A stretch of 64,000 nt of DNA, taken from contig JAYJMM010000105.1 in assembly GCA_037349105.1 (NCBI GenBank), forward strand, positions 3,658,001-3,722,000, in the 5' to 3' direction. Positions 52,923 through 63,903 of this stretch are shown here, piece by piece. This DNA comes from Limnomonas spitsbergensis (Eukaryota; Chlorophyta; Chlorophyceae; Chlamydomonadales). Each line of letters begins with the position of its first letter. Position 1 is the first letter of the stretch. Position numbers and translations under genes: made by a program. The notes under the pieces are model-generated. The model searched no databases and was not told where the DNA came from. It was given only the letters and a program-made list of their open reading frames with translations.

Positions 52923-53783
52923 ATGCTTCTTTGTATGTCGTGTACATTGACAGATTGTGCGACCCCTGGACACATCCCGTTCATGCCCGATCCCGGCTCC
53001 AAGTTTCAGAACGACTTTTGTTACGGCCTGCTTAAGGGCATCCTCATCGACGATTTGTTCGCGGCCGGGGGCGTTCCTCTCGCGGCGCTGACCGGCTCGG
53101 ATTATAGCGACATCGACTTGTTCTACGTCGCGCCTCCCAACACCGGTGTGGATCGCGCGATAAAGCGAAGAGAAGAAAGCATGCGCATAACGAGTGGGAT
53201 TGCGCACTATTTCGGGGGCACATGCGTCGTGTCATCGTCGTTTTGTTGCATTGTCCTGGCTACCCGTGTGAGGGACGACGAGACAATCAGCAACGACGAG
53301 TTGTGCGCTCTTCTCAAGTCGGAATCGACGCCTCTGGCGTTAAGGCTGCTGGCCTACTCTGAATTGCGAACGAGGTCCGCCCATATTCGTGGGGCGAGGT
53401 ATTCAGCTCATGGGGCAGATCCGGACGCATATGCAGACGCAAAAGACGCCATGCAGAGAGTCTACGTGGACTTCACGCTAATGTTACTCGATACCATAAA
53501 AGAAATGTGCAACAAGCCGAACGGCACCACGACCATCGGACGTCGCGCCGATGAAGAGGAGGCTCCGATATACATCGTGTGCAAGAACGTCGTGAACGAC
53601 CAGATCTCTGCCAAAATGCGCAAGGCATTGACCGACAGCCTGTCCAAGCCGACCTCACGCATGATGAGCGATTCGTTGTCCGTGTGTGAACGCGCAAGTA
53701 AGCAAGTAAGCGGGTGCTTCTGGTTGGCGTTGATGATTGAAATCATACCGTTTTATGTCCGTTGTTGCCTCTGCGATCGATGA
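52923..53783 (+). CDS. Nucleotidyltransferase-fold protein, array unit 9
   Basis: 286 aa, CLCDR end. TTGGCGTTG replaces CTGGCGCTG near the end, a silent change. Confidence 0.5.
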   Translation: MLLCMSCTLTDCATPGHIPFMPDPGSKFQNDFCYGLLKGILIDDLFAAGGVPLAALTGSDYSDIDLFYVAPPNTGVDRAIKRREESMRITSGIAHYFGGTCVVSSSFCCIVLATRVRDDETISNDELCALLKSESTPLALRLLAYSELRTRSAHIRGARYSAHGADPDAYADAKDAMQRVYVDFTLMLLDTIKEMCNKPNGTTTIGRRADEEEAPIYIVCKNVVNDQISAKMRKALTDSLSKPTSRMMSDSLSVCERASKQVSGCFWLALMIEIIPFYVRCCLCDR

Positions 53784-54307
53784 CCAATCCAGCTGACCAA
53801 TCCCCGGTGTGCCAAACAAGGTGATTGCATACATGACGTGAACCACCGTGCTTGGGCCTCTCCACGACGTGGGGCACGTCGGCCTCGATGCGGAATATGT
53901 GACATAGGTACACGTGCCTGCCGCCTATGGTGCCCGACACGTGCACGGGGGCGGGAGGGACGGGACCTGCCTTTGTGCATGCACGGAATAGTTGTCGATA
54001 ACAAACAATGGCGTGTCAAGGGAGGGGGACCCAACTCTGCCTCCCTTAGTCTCTCCACCCTCACCCCGCCGACTGAGGGGCGTTCACGTCCAAGAGCGCG
54101 ATGCGCAAGTAAGCCAACCCTTTTCAAGACACGCGGTCGGGCTCGAGCTCTTCGAAGCAAACATGGACCCGTTTCTGCGATTCATCCATGAGAGGGACGT
54201 CGTGCCGGCCGACTAGCATCATCCTCAAGCATGCTATATGAAGGAAGAAGTATTTAGGTTACAATTTAGCTAAATTTACGAATGGTGTCTGAGGGAGCGT
54301 GGTTCGG

Positions 54308-55168
54308 ATGCTTCTTTGTATGTCGTGTACATTGACAGATTGTGCGACCCTTGGACACATCCCGTTCATGCCCGATCCCGGCTCCAAGTTTCAGAACGAC
54401 TTTTGTTACGGCCTGCTTAAGGGCATCCTCATCGACGATTTGTTCGCGGCCGGGGGCGTTCCTCTCGCGGCGCTGACCGGCTCGGATTATAGCGACATCG
54501 ACTTGTTCTACGTCGCGCCTCCCAACACCGGTGTGGATCGCGCGATAAAGCGAAGAGAAGAAAGCATGCGCATAACGAGTGGGATTGCGCACTATTTCGG
54601 GGGCACATGCGTCGTGTCATCGTCGTTTTGTTGCATTGTCCTGGCTACCCGTGTGAGGGACGACGAGACAATCAGCAACGACGAGTTGTGCGCTCTTCTC
54701 AAGTCGGAATCGACGCCTCTGGCGTTAAGGCTGCTGGCCTACTCTGAATTGCGAACGAGGTCCGCCCATATTCGTGGGGCGAGGTATTCAGCTCATGGGG
54801 CAGATCCGGACGCATATGCAGACGCAAAAGACGCCATGCAGAGAGTCTACGTGGACTTCACGCTAATGTTACTCGATACCATAAAAGAAATGTGCAACAA
54901 GCCGAACGGCACCACGACCATCGGACGTCGCGCCGATGAAGAGGAGGCTCCGATATACATCGTGTGCAAGAACGTCGTGAACGACCAGATCTCTGCCAAA
55001 ATGCGCAAGGCATTGACCGACAGCCTGTCCAAGCCGACCTCACGCATGATGAGCGATTCGTTGTCCGTGTGTGAACGCGCAAGTAAGCAAGTAAGCGGGT
55101 GCTTCTGGCTGGCGCTGATGATTGAAATCATACCGTTTTATATCCGTTGTTGCCTCTGCGATCGATGA
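54308..55168 (+). CDS. Nucleotidyltransferase-fold protein, array unit 10
   Basis: 286 aa. CATLGHIP replaces CATPGHIP (shared with unit 12), and the end reads FYIRCCLCDR. Confidence 0.5.
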   Translation: MLLCMSCTLTDCATLGHIPFMPDPGSKFQNDFCYGLLKGILIDDLFAAGGVPLAALTGSDYSDIDLFYVAPPNTGVDRAIKRREESMRITSGIAHYFGGTCVVSSSFCCIVLATRVRDDETISNDELCALLKSESTPLALRLLAYSELRTRSAHIRGARYSAHGADPDAYADAKDAMQRVYVDFTLMLLDTIKEMCNKPNGTTTIGRRADEEEAPIYIVCKNVVNDQISAKMRKALTDSLSKPTSRMMSDSLSVCERASKQVSGCFWLALMIEIIPFYIRCCLCDR

Positions 55169-55692
55169 CCAATCCAGCTGACCAATCCCCGGTGTGCCAA
55201 ACAAGGTGATTGCATACATGACGTGAACCACCGTGCTTGGGCCTCTCCGCAACGTGGGGCACGTCGGCCTCGATGCGGAATATGTGACATAGGTACACGT
55301 GCCTGCCGCCTATGGTGCCCGACACGTGCATGGGGGCGGGAGGGACGGGACCTGCCTTTGTGCATGCACGGAATAGTTGTCGATAACAAACAATGGCGTG
55401 TCAAGGGAGGGGGACCCAACTCTGCCTCCCTTAGTCTCTCCACCCTCACCCCGCCGACTGAGGGGCGTTCACGTCCAAGAGCGCGATGCGCAAGTAAGCC
55501 AACCCTTTTCAAGACACGCGGTCGGGCTCGAGCTCTTCGAAGCAAACATGGACCCGTTTCTGCGATTCATCCATGAGAGGGACGTCATGCCGGCCAACTA
55601 GCATCATCCTCAAGCATGCTATATGAAGGAAGAAGTATTTAGGTTACAATTTAGCTAAATTTACGAATGGTGTCTGAGGGAGCGTGGTTCGG

Positions 55693-56538
55693 ATGCTTCT
55701 TTGTATGTCGTGTACATTGACAGATTGTGCGACCCCTGGACACATCCCGTTCATGCCCGATCCCGGCTCCAAGTTTCAGAACGACTTTTGTTACGGCCTG
55801 CTTAAGGGCATCCTCATCGACGATTTGTTCGCGGCCGGGGGCGTTCCTCTCGCGGCGCTGACCGGCTCGGATTATAGCGACATCGACTTGTTCTACGTCG
55901 CGCCTCCCAACACCGGTGTGGATCGCGCGATAAAGCGAAGAGAAGAAAGCATGCGCATAACGAGTGGGATTGCGCACTATTTCGGGGGCACATGCGTCGT
56001 GTCATCGTCGTTTTGTTGCATTGTCCTGGCTACCCGTGTGAGGGACGACGAGACAATCAGCAACGACGAGTTGTGCGCTCTTCTCAAGTCGGAATCGACG
56101 CCTCTGGCGTTAAGGCTGCTGGCCTACTCTGAATTGCGAACGAGGTCCGCCCATATTCGTGGGGCGAGGTATTCAGCTCATGGGGCAGATCCGGACGCAT
56201 ATGCATACGCAAAAGACGCCATGCAGAGAGTCTACGTGGACTTCACGCTAATGTTACTCGATACCATAAAAGAAATGTGCAACAAGCCGAACGGCACCAC
56301 GACCATCGGACGTCGCGCCGATGAAGAGGAGGCTCCGATATACATCGTGTGCAAGAACGTCGTGAACGACCAGATCTCTGCCAAAATGCGCAAGGCATTG
56401 ACCGACAGCCTGTCCAAGCCGACCTCACGCATGATGAGCGATTCGTTGTCCGTGTGTGAACGCGCAAGTAAGCAAGTAAGCGGGTGCTTCTGGCTGGCGC
56501 TGATGATTGAAATCATACCGTTTTATGTCCGTTGTTGA
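55693..56538 (+). CDS. Nucleotidyltransferase-fold protein, array unit 11
   Basis: 281 aa, ending FYVRC. One D-to-Y change (DAYAYAKD). Confidence 0.5.
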   Translation: MLLCMSCTLTDCATPGHIPFMPDPGSKFQNDFCYGLLKGILIDDLFAAGGVPLAALTGSDYSDIDLFYVAPPNTGVDRAIKRREESMRITSGIAHYFGGTCVVSSSFCCIVLATRVRDDETISNDELCALLKSESTPLALRLLAYSELRTRSAHIRGARYSAHGADPDAYAYAKDAMQRVYVDFTLMLLDTIKEMCNKPNGTTTIGRRADEEEAPIYIVCKNVVNDQISAKMRKALTDSLSKPTSRMMSDSLSVCERASKQVSGCFWLALMIEIIPFYVRC

Positions 56539-57077
56539 CTCTGCGATCGATGACCAATCCAGCTGACCAATCCCCGGTGTGCCAAACAAGGTGATTGCAT
56601 ACATGACGTGAACCACCGTGCTTGGGCCTCTCCGCGACGTGGGGCACGTCGGCCTCGATGCGGAATATGGGACATAGGTACACGTGCCTGCCGCCTATGG
56701 TGCCCGACACGTGCACGGGGGCGGGAGGGACGGGACCTGCCTTTGTGCATGCACGGAATAGTTGTCGATAACAAACAATGGCGTGTCAAGGGAGGGGGAC
56801 CCAACTCTGCCTCCCTTAGTCTCTCCACCCTCACCCCGCCGACTGAGGGGCGTTCACGTCCAAGAGCGCGATGCGCAAGTAAGCCAACCCTTTTCAAGAC
56901 ACGCGGTCGGGCTCGAGCTCTTCGAAGCAAACATGGACCCGTTTCTGCGATTCATCCATGAGAGGGACGTCGTGCCGGCCGACTAGCATCATCCTCAAGC
57001 ATGCTATATGAAGGAAGAAGTATTTAGGTTACAATTTAGCTAAATTTACGAATGGTGTCTGAGGGAGCGTGGTTCGG

Positions 57078-57923
57078 ATGCTTCTTTGTATGTCGTGTAC
57101 ATTGACAGATTGTGCGACCCTTGGACACATCCCGTTCATGCCCGATCCCGGCTCCAAGTTTCAGAACGACTTTTGTTACGGCCTGCTTAAGGGCATCCTC
57201 ATCGACGATTTGTTCGCGGCCGGGGGCGTTCCTCTCGCGGCGCTGACCGGCTCGGATTATAGCGACATCGACTTGTTCTACGTCGCGCCTCCCAACACCG
57301 GTGTGGATCGCGCGATAAAGCGAAGAGAAGAAAGCATGCGCATAACGAGTGGGATTGCGCACTATTTCGGGGGCACATGCGTCGTGTCATCGTCGTTTTG
57401 TTGCATTGTCCTGGCTACCCGTGTGAGGGACGACGAGACAATCAGCAACGACGAGTTGTGCGCTCTTCTCAAGTCGGAATCGACGCCTCTGGCGTTAAGG
57501 CTGCTGGCCTACTCTGAATTGCGAACGAGGTCCGCCCATATTCGTGGGGCGAGGTATTCAGCTCATGGGGCAGATCCGGACGCATATGCAGACGCAAAAG
57601 ACGCCATGCAGAGAGTCTACGTGGACTTCACGCTAATGTTACTCGATACCATAAAAGAAATGTGCAACAAGCCGAACGGCACCACGACCATCGGACGTCG
57701 CGCCGATGAAGAGGAGGCTCCGATATACATCGTGTGCAAGAACGTCGTGAACGACCAGATCTCTGCCAAAATGCGCAAGGCATTGACCGACAGCCTGTCC
57801 AAGCCGACCTCACGCATGATGAGCGATTCGTTGTCCGTGTGTGAACGCGCAAGTAAGCAAGTAAGCGGGTGCTTCTGGCTGGCGCTGATGATTGAAATCA
57901 TACCGTTTTATGTCCGTTGTTGA
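57078..57923 (+). CDS. Nucleotidyltransferase-fold protein, array unit 12
   Basis: 281 aa, ending FYVRC, with CATLGHIP as in unit 10. Last complete + unit. Confidence 0.5.
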   Translation: MLLCMSCTLTDCATLGHIPFMPDPGSKFQNDFCYGLLKGILIDDLFAAGGVPLAALTGSDYSDIDLFYVAPPNTGVDRAIKRREESMRITSGIAHYFGGTCVVSSSFCCIVLATRVRDDETISNDELCALLKSESTPLALRLLAYSELRTRSAHIRGARYSAHGADPDAYADAKDAMQRVYVDFTLMLLDTIKEMCNKPNGTTTIGRRADEEEAPIYIVCKNVVNDQISAKMRKALTDSLSKPTSRMMSDSLSVCERASKQVSGCFWLALMIEIIPFYVRC

Positions 57924-58462
57924 CTCTGCGATCGATGACCAATCCAGCTGACCAATCCCCGGTGTGCCAAACAAGGTGATTGCATACATGACGTGAACCA
58001 CCGTGCTTGGGCCTCTCCGCGACGTGGGGCACGTCGGCCTCGATGCGGAATATGTGACATAGGTACACGTGCCTGCCGCCTATGGTGCCCGACACGTGCA
58101 CGGGGGCGGGAGGGACGGGACCTGCCTTTGTGCATGCACGGAATAGTTGTCGATAACAAACAATGGCGTGTCAAGGGAGGGGGACCCAACTCTGCCTCCC
58201 TTAGTCTCTCCACCCTCACCCCGCCGACTGAGGGGCGTTCACGTCCAAGAGCGCGATGCGCAAGTAAGCCAACCCTTTTCAAGACACGCGGTCGGGCTCG
58301 AGCTCTTCGAAGCAAACATGGACCCGTTTCTGCGATTCATCCATGAGAGGGACGTCGTGCCGGCCGACTAGCATCATCCTCAAGCATGCTATATGAAGGA
58401 AGAAGTATTTAGGTTACAATTTAGCTAAATTTACGAATGGTGTCTGAGGGAGCGTGGTTCGG

Positions 58463-58973
58463 ATGCTTCTTTGTATGTCGTGTACATTGACAGATTGTGC
58501 GACCCCTTGACACATCCCGTTCATGCCCGATCCCGGCTGCAAGTTTCAGAACGACTTTTGTTACGGCATGCTTAAGGGCATCCTCATCGACGATTTGTTC
58601 GCGGCCGGGGGCGTTCCTCTCGCGGCGCTGACCGGCTCGGATTATAGCGACATCGACTTGTTCTACGTCGCGCCTCCCAGCACCGGTGTAGATCGCACGA
58701 TGGAGCGAAGTGAAGAAAGGATGCGCATAACGAGTGGGATTGCGCACTATTTCGGGGGCACATGCGTCGTGTCATCGTCGTTTTGTTGCATTGTCCCGGC
58801 TACCCGTGTGAGGGACGACGAGACAATCAGCAACGACGAGTTGTGCGCTCTTCTCAAGTCGGAATCGACGCCTCTGGCGTTAAGGCTGCTGGCCTACTCT
58901 GAATTGCGAACGAGGTCCGCCCATATTCGTGGGGCGAGGTATACAGCTCATGGGGCAGATCCGGACGCATAGC
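58463..58973 (+). pseudogene. Unit 13 ORF, interrupted and truncated at the inversion
   Basis: CCCCTTGACAC creates a stop near 58506. The rest is open from 58523, with the signature intact, until the unit breaks off after GCAGATCCGGACGCAT, where CAG repeats begin. It carries STGVDRTMERSEERM, a unit-4-like variant. Confidence 0.75.
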
Positions 58974-59037
58974 AGCAGCAGCAGCAGCAGGAGCAGGAGC
59001 AATAACAACATCTGCAGCAGCAGCAGGAGCGGACTAC
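58973..59037. repeat. CAG-rich junction between the two array orientations
   Basis: (AGC)7 followed by AGGAGCAGGAGCAATAACAA, CATCTGCAGCAGCAGCAGGA. On the left, a + unit stops about 420 bases before the end of its ORF. On the right a - unit starts near the 3' end of its ORF (GAATCGCTCATCATGCG). The sequence does not belong to the unit. Confidence 0.85.
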
Positions 59038-59797
59038 GAATCGCTCATCATGCGTGAGGTCGGCTTGGACATGCTGTCGGTCAACGCCTTGCGCATTTTG
59101 GCAGAGATCTGGTCGTTCACGACGTTATTGCACACGATGTACATCGGAGCCTCCTCTTCATCGGCGCGACGTCCGATGGTCGTGGTGCCGTTCGGCTTGT
59201 TGCACATTTCTTTAATGGTATCGAGTAACATTAGCGTGAAGTCCTCGTAGTCTCTCTGCATGGCGTCTTTTGCGTCTGCATATGCGTCCGGATCTGCCCC
59301 ATGAGCTGTATACCTCGCCCCACGAATATGGGCGGACCTCGTTCGCAATTCAGAGTAGGCCAGCAGCCTTAACGCCAGAGGCGTCCACTCCGACTTGAGA
59401 AGAGCGCACAACTCGTCGTTGCTGATTGTCACGTCGTCGCTCACCGGGCAGCCGGGACAATGCAACAAAACGACGATGACACGACGCATGTGCCCCCGAA
59501 ATAGTGCGCAATCCCACTCGTTATGCGCATCCTTTCTTCTCTTCGCTCCATCGCGCGATCCACACCGGTGCCGGGAGGCGCGACGTAGAACAAGTCGACG
59601 TCGTTCTAATCCGGGCCGGTCAGCGCCGCGAGAGGAACGCCCCCGGCCGCGAACAAATCGTCAATGAGGATGCCCTTAAGCAGGCCGTAACAAAAGACGT
59701 TATGAAACTTGGAGCCGGGATCGGGCATGGACGGGATGTGTCCATGGGTCGCACAATCTGTCAATGTACACGTCATACAAAGAAGCATCCGAACCAT
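59037..59797 (-). pseudogene. Minus unit 1 nucleotidyltransferase-like ORF, broken
   Basis: A TAG interrupts the signature (GPD, stop, NDVDLF), and a deletion turns CACACGGGTAGCC into CACCGGGCAGCC, shifting the frame. The C-terminal part (59489-59037) is open but cut by the junction. Confidence 0.7.
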
Positions 59798-59826
59798 GCT
59801 CCCTCATACACCATTCGAAAATTTAG

Positions 59827-60255
59827 CTAGTCTTGTAACCCAAATACTTCTTCGTTCATATAGCATGCTTGAGGATGATGCCAGTCGGCCGGCACGACGT
59901 CCCTCTCATGGATGAATCGCAGAAACGGGTCCATGTTTGCTTCGAAGAGCTCGAGCCCGACCGCGTGTCTTGAAAAGGGTTGGCTTACTTGCGCATCGCG
60001 CTCTTGGACGTGAACGCCCCTCAGTGGGGTGAGGGTGGAGAGACTAAGGGAGGCAGAGTTGGGTCCCCCTCCCTTGACACGCCATTGTTTGTTATCGACA
60101 ACTATTCCGTGCATGCACAAAGGCAGGTCCCGTCCCTCCCGCCCCCGTGCACGTGTCGGGCACCATAGGTGGCAGGCACGTGTACCTATGTCCCATATTC
60201 CGCATCGAGGCCGACGTGCCCCACGTCGTGGAGAGGCCCAAGCACGGTGGTTCAC
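59827..60255 (-). CDS. Upstream ORF of the array unit, 142 aa, minus unit 1
   Basis: Runs from ATG 60255 and ends ...MDPFLRFIHERDVVPADWHH PQACYMNEEVFGLQD, stop at 59827, 29 bases before the ATG of the following frame. The C-terminal 35 residues look like real protein; the N-terminal 100 are Arg-rich and less convincing. In + units a GG-to-AG change gives an earlier stop (VVPAD), and in many a 4-base insertion shifts the frame. It may be the original N-terminus of the nucleotidyltransferase protein, now disconnected. Confidence 0.35.
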   Translation of the reverse strand: MNHRAWASPRRGARRPRCGIWDIGTRACHLWCPTRARGREGRDLPLCMHGIVVDNKQWRVKGGGPNSASLSLSTLTPLRGVHVQERDAQVSQPFSRHAVGLELFEANMDPFLRFIHERDVVPADWHHPQACYMNEEVFGLQD

Positions 60256-60324
60256 GTCATGTATGCAATCACCTTGTTTGGCACACCGGGGATTGGTCAG
60301 CTGGATTAGTCACCGATCGCAGAG

Positions 60325-61178
60325 TCAACAACGGACATAAAACGGTATGATTTCAATCATCAGCGCCAACCAGAAGCACCCGCATACTTGCTTACTTGCG
60401 CGTTCACACACGGACAACGAATCGCTCATCATGCGTGAGGTCGGCTTGGACATGCTGTCGGTCAACGCCTTGCGCATTTTGGCAGAGATCTGGTCGTTCA
60501 CGACGTTCTTGCACACGATGTACATCGGAGCCTCCTCTTCATGGGCGCGACGTCCGATGGTCGTGGTGCCGTTCGGCTTGTTGCACATTTCTTTAATGGT
60601 ATCGAGTAACATTAGCGTGAAGTCCTCGTAGTCTCTCTGCATGGCGTCTTTTGCGTCTGCATATGCGTCCGGATCTGCCCCATGAGCTGTATACCTCGCC
60701 CCACGAATATGGGCGGACCTCGTTCGCAATTCAGAGTAGGCCAGCAGCCTTAACGCCAGAGGCGTCCACTCCGACTTGAGAAGAGCGCACAACTTGTCGT
60801 TGCTGATTGTCACGTCGTCGCTCACCGGGCAGCCGGGACAATGCAACAAAACGACGATGACACGACGCATGTGCCCCCGAAATAGTGCGCAATCCCACTC
60901 GTTATGCGCATCCTTTCTTCTCTTCGCTCCATCGCGCGATCCACACCGGTGCCGGGAGGCACGACGTAGAACAAGTCGACGTCGTTCTAATCCGGGCCCG
61001 TCAGCGCCACGAGAGGAACGCCCCCGGCCGCGAACAAATCGTCGATGAGGATGCCCTTAAGCAGGCCGTAACAAAAGTCGTTCTGAAACTTGGAGCCGGG
61101 ATCGGGCATGGACGGGATGTGTCCAGGGGTCGCACAATCTGTCAATGTACACGTCATACAAAGAAGCATCCGAACCAT
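60325..61178 (-). pseudogene. Minus unit 2 nucleotidyltransferase-like ORF, broken
   Basis: Has the same TAG in the signature and the same 1-base frameshift as minus unit 1. The C-terminal 181 codons (60870-60325) remain open. Confidence 0.7.
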
Positions 61179-61685
61179 GCTCCCTCATACACCATTCGTA
61201 AATTTAGCTAATCTTGTAACCCAAATACTTCTTCGTTCATATAGCATGCTTGAGGATGATACCAGACGGACGGTACGACGTCCCTCTCATGGATGAATCG
61301 CAGAAACGGGTCCATGTTTGCTTCGAAGAGCTCGAGCCCGACCGCGTCGTGAAAAGGGTTGGCTTACTTGCGCATCGCGCTCTTGGACGTGAACGCCCCT
61401 CAGTGGGGTGAAGGTGGAGAGACTAAGGGAGGCAGAGTTGGGCCCCCCTCCCTTGACACGCCATTGCTTGGTATCGACAACTATTCCGTGCATGCACAAA
61501 TGCAGGTCCCGTCCCGTCGGGCACCATAGGCGGCAGGCACGTGTACCTATGTCCCATATTCCGCATCGAGGCCGACGTGCCCCACGTCGTGGAGAGGCCC
61601 AAGCACGGTGGTTCACGTCATGTATGCAATGACCTTGTTTGGCACACCGGGGATTGGTCAGCTGGATTAGTCACCGATCGCAGAG

Positions 61686-62539
61686 TCAACAACGGACATA
61701 AAACGGTATGATTTCAATCATCAGCGCCAGCCAGAAGCACCCGCATACTTGCTTACTTGCGCGTTCACACACGGACAACGAATCGCTCATCATGCGTGAG
61801 GTCGGCTTGGACATGCTGTCGGTCAACGCCTTGCGCATTTTGGCAGAGATCTGGTCGTTCACGACGTTCTTGCACACGATGTACATCGGAGCCTCCTCTT
61901 CATGGGCGCGACGTCCGATGGTCGTGGTGCCGTTCGGCTTGTTGCACATTTCTTTTATGGTATCGAGTAACATTAGCGTGAAATCCACGTAGTCTCTCTG
62001 CATGGCGTCTTTTGCGTCTGCATATGCGTCCGGATCTGCCCCATGAGCTGTATACCTCGCCCCACGAATATGGGCGGACCTCGTTCGCAATTCAGAGTAG
62101 GCCAGCAGCCTTAACGCCAGAGGCGTCCACTCCGACTTGAGAAGAGCGCACAACTCGTCGTTGCTGATTGTCACGTCGTCGCTCACCGGGCAGCCGGGAC
62201 AATGCAACAAAACGACGATGACACGACGCATGTGCCCCCGAAATAGTGCGCAATCCCACTCGTTATGCGCATCCTTTCTTCTCTTCGCTCCATCGCGCGA
62301 TCCACACCGGTGCCGGGAGGCACGACGTAGAACAAGTCGACGTCGTTCTAATCCGGGCCGGTCAGCGCCGCGAGAGGAACGCCCCCGGCCGCGAACAAAT
62401 CGTCGATGAGGATGCCCTTAAGCAGGCCGTAACAAAAGTCGTTCTGAAACTTGGAGCCGGGATCGGGCATGGACGGGATGTGTCCAGGGGTCGCACAATC
62501 TGTCAATGTACACGTCATACAAAGAAGCATCCGAACCAT
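61686..62539 (-). pseudogene. Minus unit 3 nucleotidyltransferase-like ORF, broken
   Basis: Same two lesions as minus units 1 and 2, showing they are copies of one already broken ancestor. Confidence 0.7.
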
Positions 62540-62568
62540 GCTCCCTCAGACACCATTCGTAAATTTAG

Positions 62569-62979
62569 CTAATCTTGTAACCCAAATACTTCTTCGTTCA
62601 TATAGCATGCTTGAGGATGATGCCAGTCGGCCGGCACGACGTCCCTCTCATGGATGAATCGCAGAAACGGGTCCATGTTTGCTTCGAAGAGCTCGAGCCC
62701 GACCGCGTGTCTTGAAAACGGTTGGCTTACTTGCGCATCGCGCTCTTGGACGTGAACGCCCCTCAGTGGGGTGAGGGTGGAGAGACTAAGGGAGGCAGAG
62801 TTGGGCCCCCCTCCCTTGACACGCCATTGTTTGTTATCGACAACTATTCCGTGCATGCACAAATGCAGGTCCCGTCCCGTCGGGCACCATAGGCGGCAGG
62901 CACGTGTACCTATGTCCCATATTCCGCATCGAGGCCGACGTGCCCCACGTCGTGGAGAGGCCCAAGCACGGTGGTTCAC
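62569..62979 (-). CDS. Upstream ORF of the array unit, 136 aa, minus unit 4
   Basis: Equivalent to 59827-60255, six residues shorter because of an in-frame 18-base deletion (CPTGRDLHL against CPTRARGREGRDLPL). The same deletion is in the unit to its left (61287-61616), where a further indel shifts the end. Confidence 0.35.
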   Translation of the reverse strand: MNHRAWASPRRGARRPRCGIWDIGTRACRLWCPTGRDLHLCMHGIVVDNKQWRVKGGGPNSASLSLSTLTPLRGVHVQERDAQVSQPFSRHAVGLELFEANMDPFLRFIHERDVVPADWHHPQACYMNEEVFGLQD

Positions 62980-63048
62980 GTCATGTATGCAATGACCTTG
63001 TTTGGCACACCGGGGATTGGTCAGCTGGATTAGTCACCGATCGCAGCG

Positions 63049-63903
63049 TTAACAACGGACATAAAACGGTATGATTTCAATCATCAGCGCCAGCCAGAAG
63101 CACCCGCATACTTGCTTACTTGCGCGTTCACACACGGACAACGAATCGCTCATCATGCGTGAGGTCGGCTTGGACAGGTTGTCGGTCAACGCCTTGCGCA
63201 TTTTGGCAGAGATCTGGTCGTTCACGACGTTCTTGCACACGATGTACATCGGAGCCTCCTCTTCATCGGCGCGACGTCCGATGGTCGTGGTGCCGTTCGG
63301 CTTGTTGCACATTTCTTTAATGGTATCGAGTAACATTAGCGTGAAGTCCACGTAGTCTCTCAGCATGGCGTCTTTTGCGTCTGCATATGCGTCCGGATCT
63401 GCCCCATGAGCTGTATACCTCGCCCCACGAATATGGGCGGACCTCGTTCGCAATTCAAAGTAAGCCATCAGCCTTAACGCCAGAGGCGTCGATTCCGACT
63501 TGAGAAGAGCGCACAACTCGTCGTTGCTGATTGTCACGTCGTCGCTCACACGGGTAGCCGGGACAATGCAACAAAACGACGATGACACGACGCATGTGCC
63601 CCCGAAATAGTGCGCAATCCCACTCGTTATGCGCATCCTTTCTTCTCTTCGCTCCATCGCGCGATCCACACCGGTGCCGGGAGGCGCGACGTAGAACAAG
63701 TCGACATCGTTATAATCCGGGCCGGTCAGCGCCACGAGAGGAACGCCCCCGGCCGCGAACAAATCGTCGATGAGGATGCCCTTAAGCAGGCCGTAACAAA
63801 AGTCGTTCTGAAACTTGGAGCCGGGATCGGGCATGGACGGGATGTGTCCAGGGGTCGCACAATCTGTCAATGTACACGTCATACAAAGAAGCATCCGAAC
63901 CAT
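63049..63903 (-). CDS. Nucleotidyltransferase-fold protein, minus unit 4, intact
   Basis: 284 aa from a true ATG at 63903 (MVRMLLCMTCTLTD) to 63049. The signature reads AAGGVPLVALTGPDYNDVDL, so the DxD is kept while GSDYSDID becomes GPDYNDVD. It is the only unit in the minus block without the TAG and frameshift, and so is closest to the ancestor of that block. The same doubt about the true N-terminus applies as for the + units. Confidence 0.5.
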   Translation of the reverse strand: MVRMLLCMTCTLTDCATPGHIPSMPDPGSKFQNDFCYGLLKGILIDDLFAAGGVPLVALTGPDYNDVDLFYVAPPGTGVDRAMERREERMRITSGIAHYFGGTCVVSSSFCCIVPATRVSDDVTISNDELCALLKSESTPLALRLMAYFELRTRSAHIRGARYTAHGADPDAYADAKDAMLRDYVDFTLMLLDTIKEMCNKPNGTTTIGRRADEEEAPMYIVCKNVVNDQISAKMRKALTDNLSKPTSRMMSDSLSVCERASKQVCGCFWLALMIEIIPFYVRC

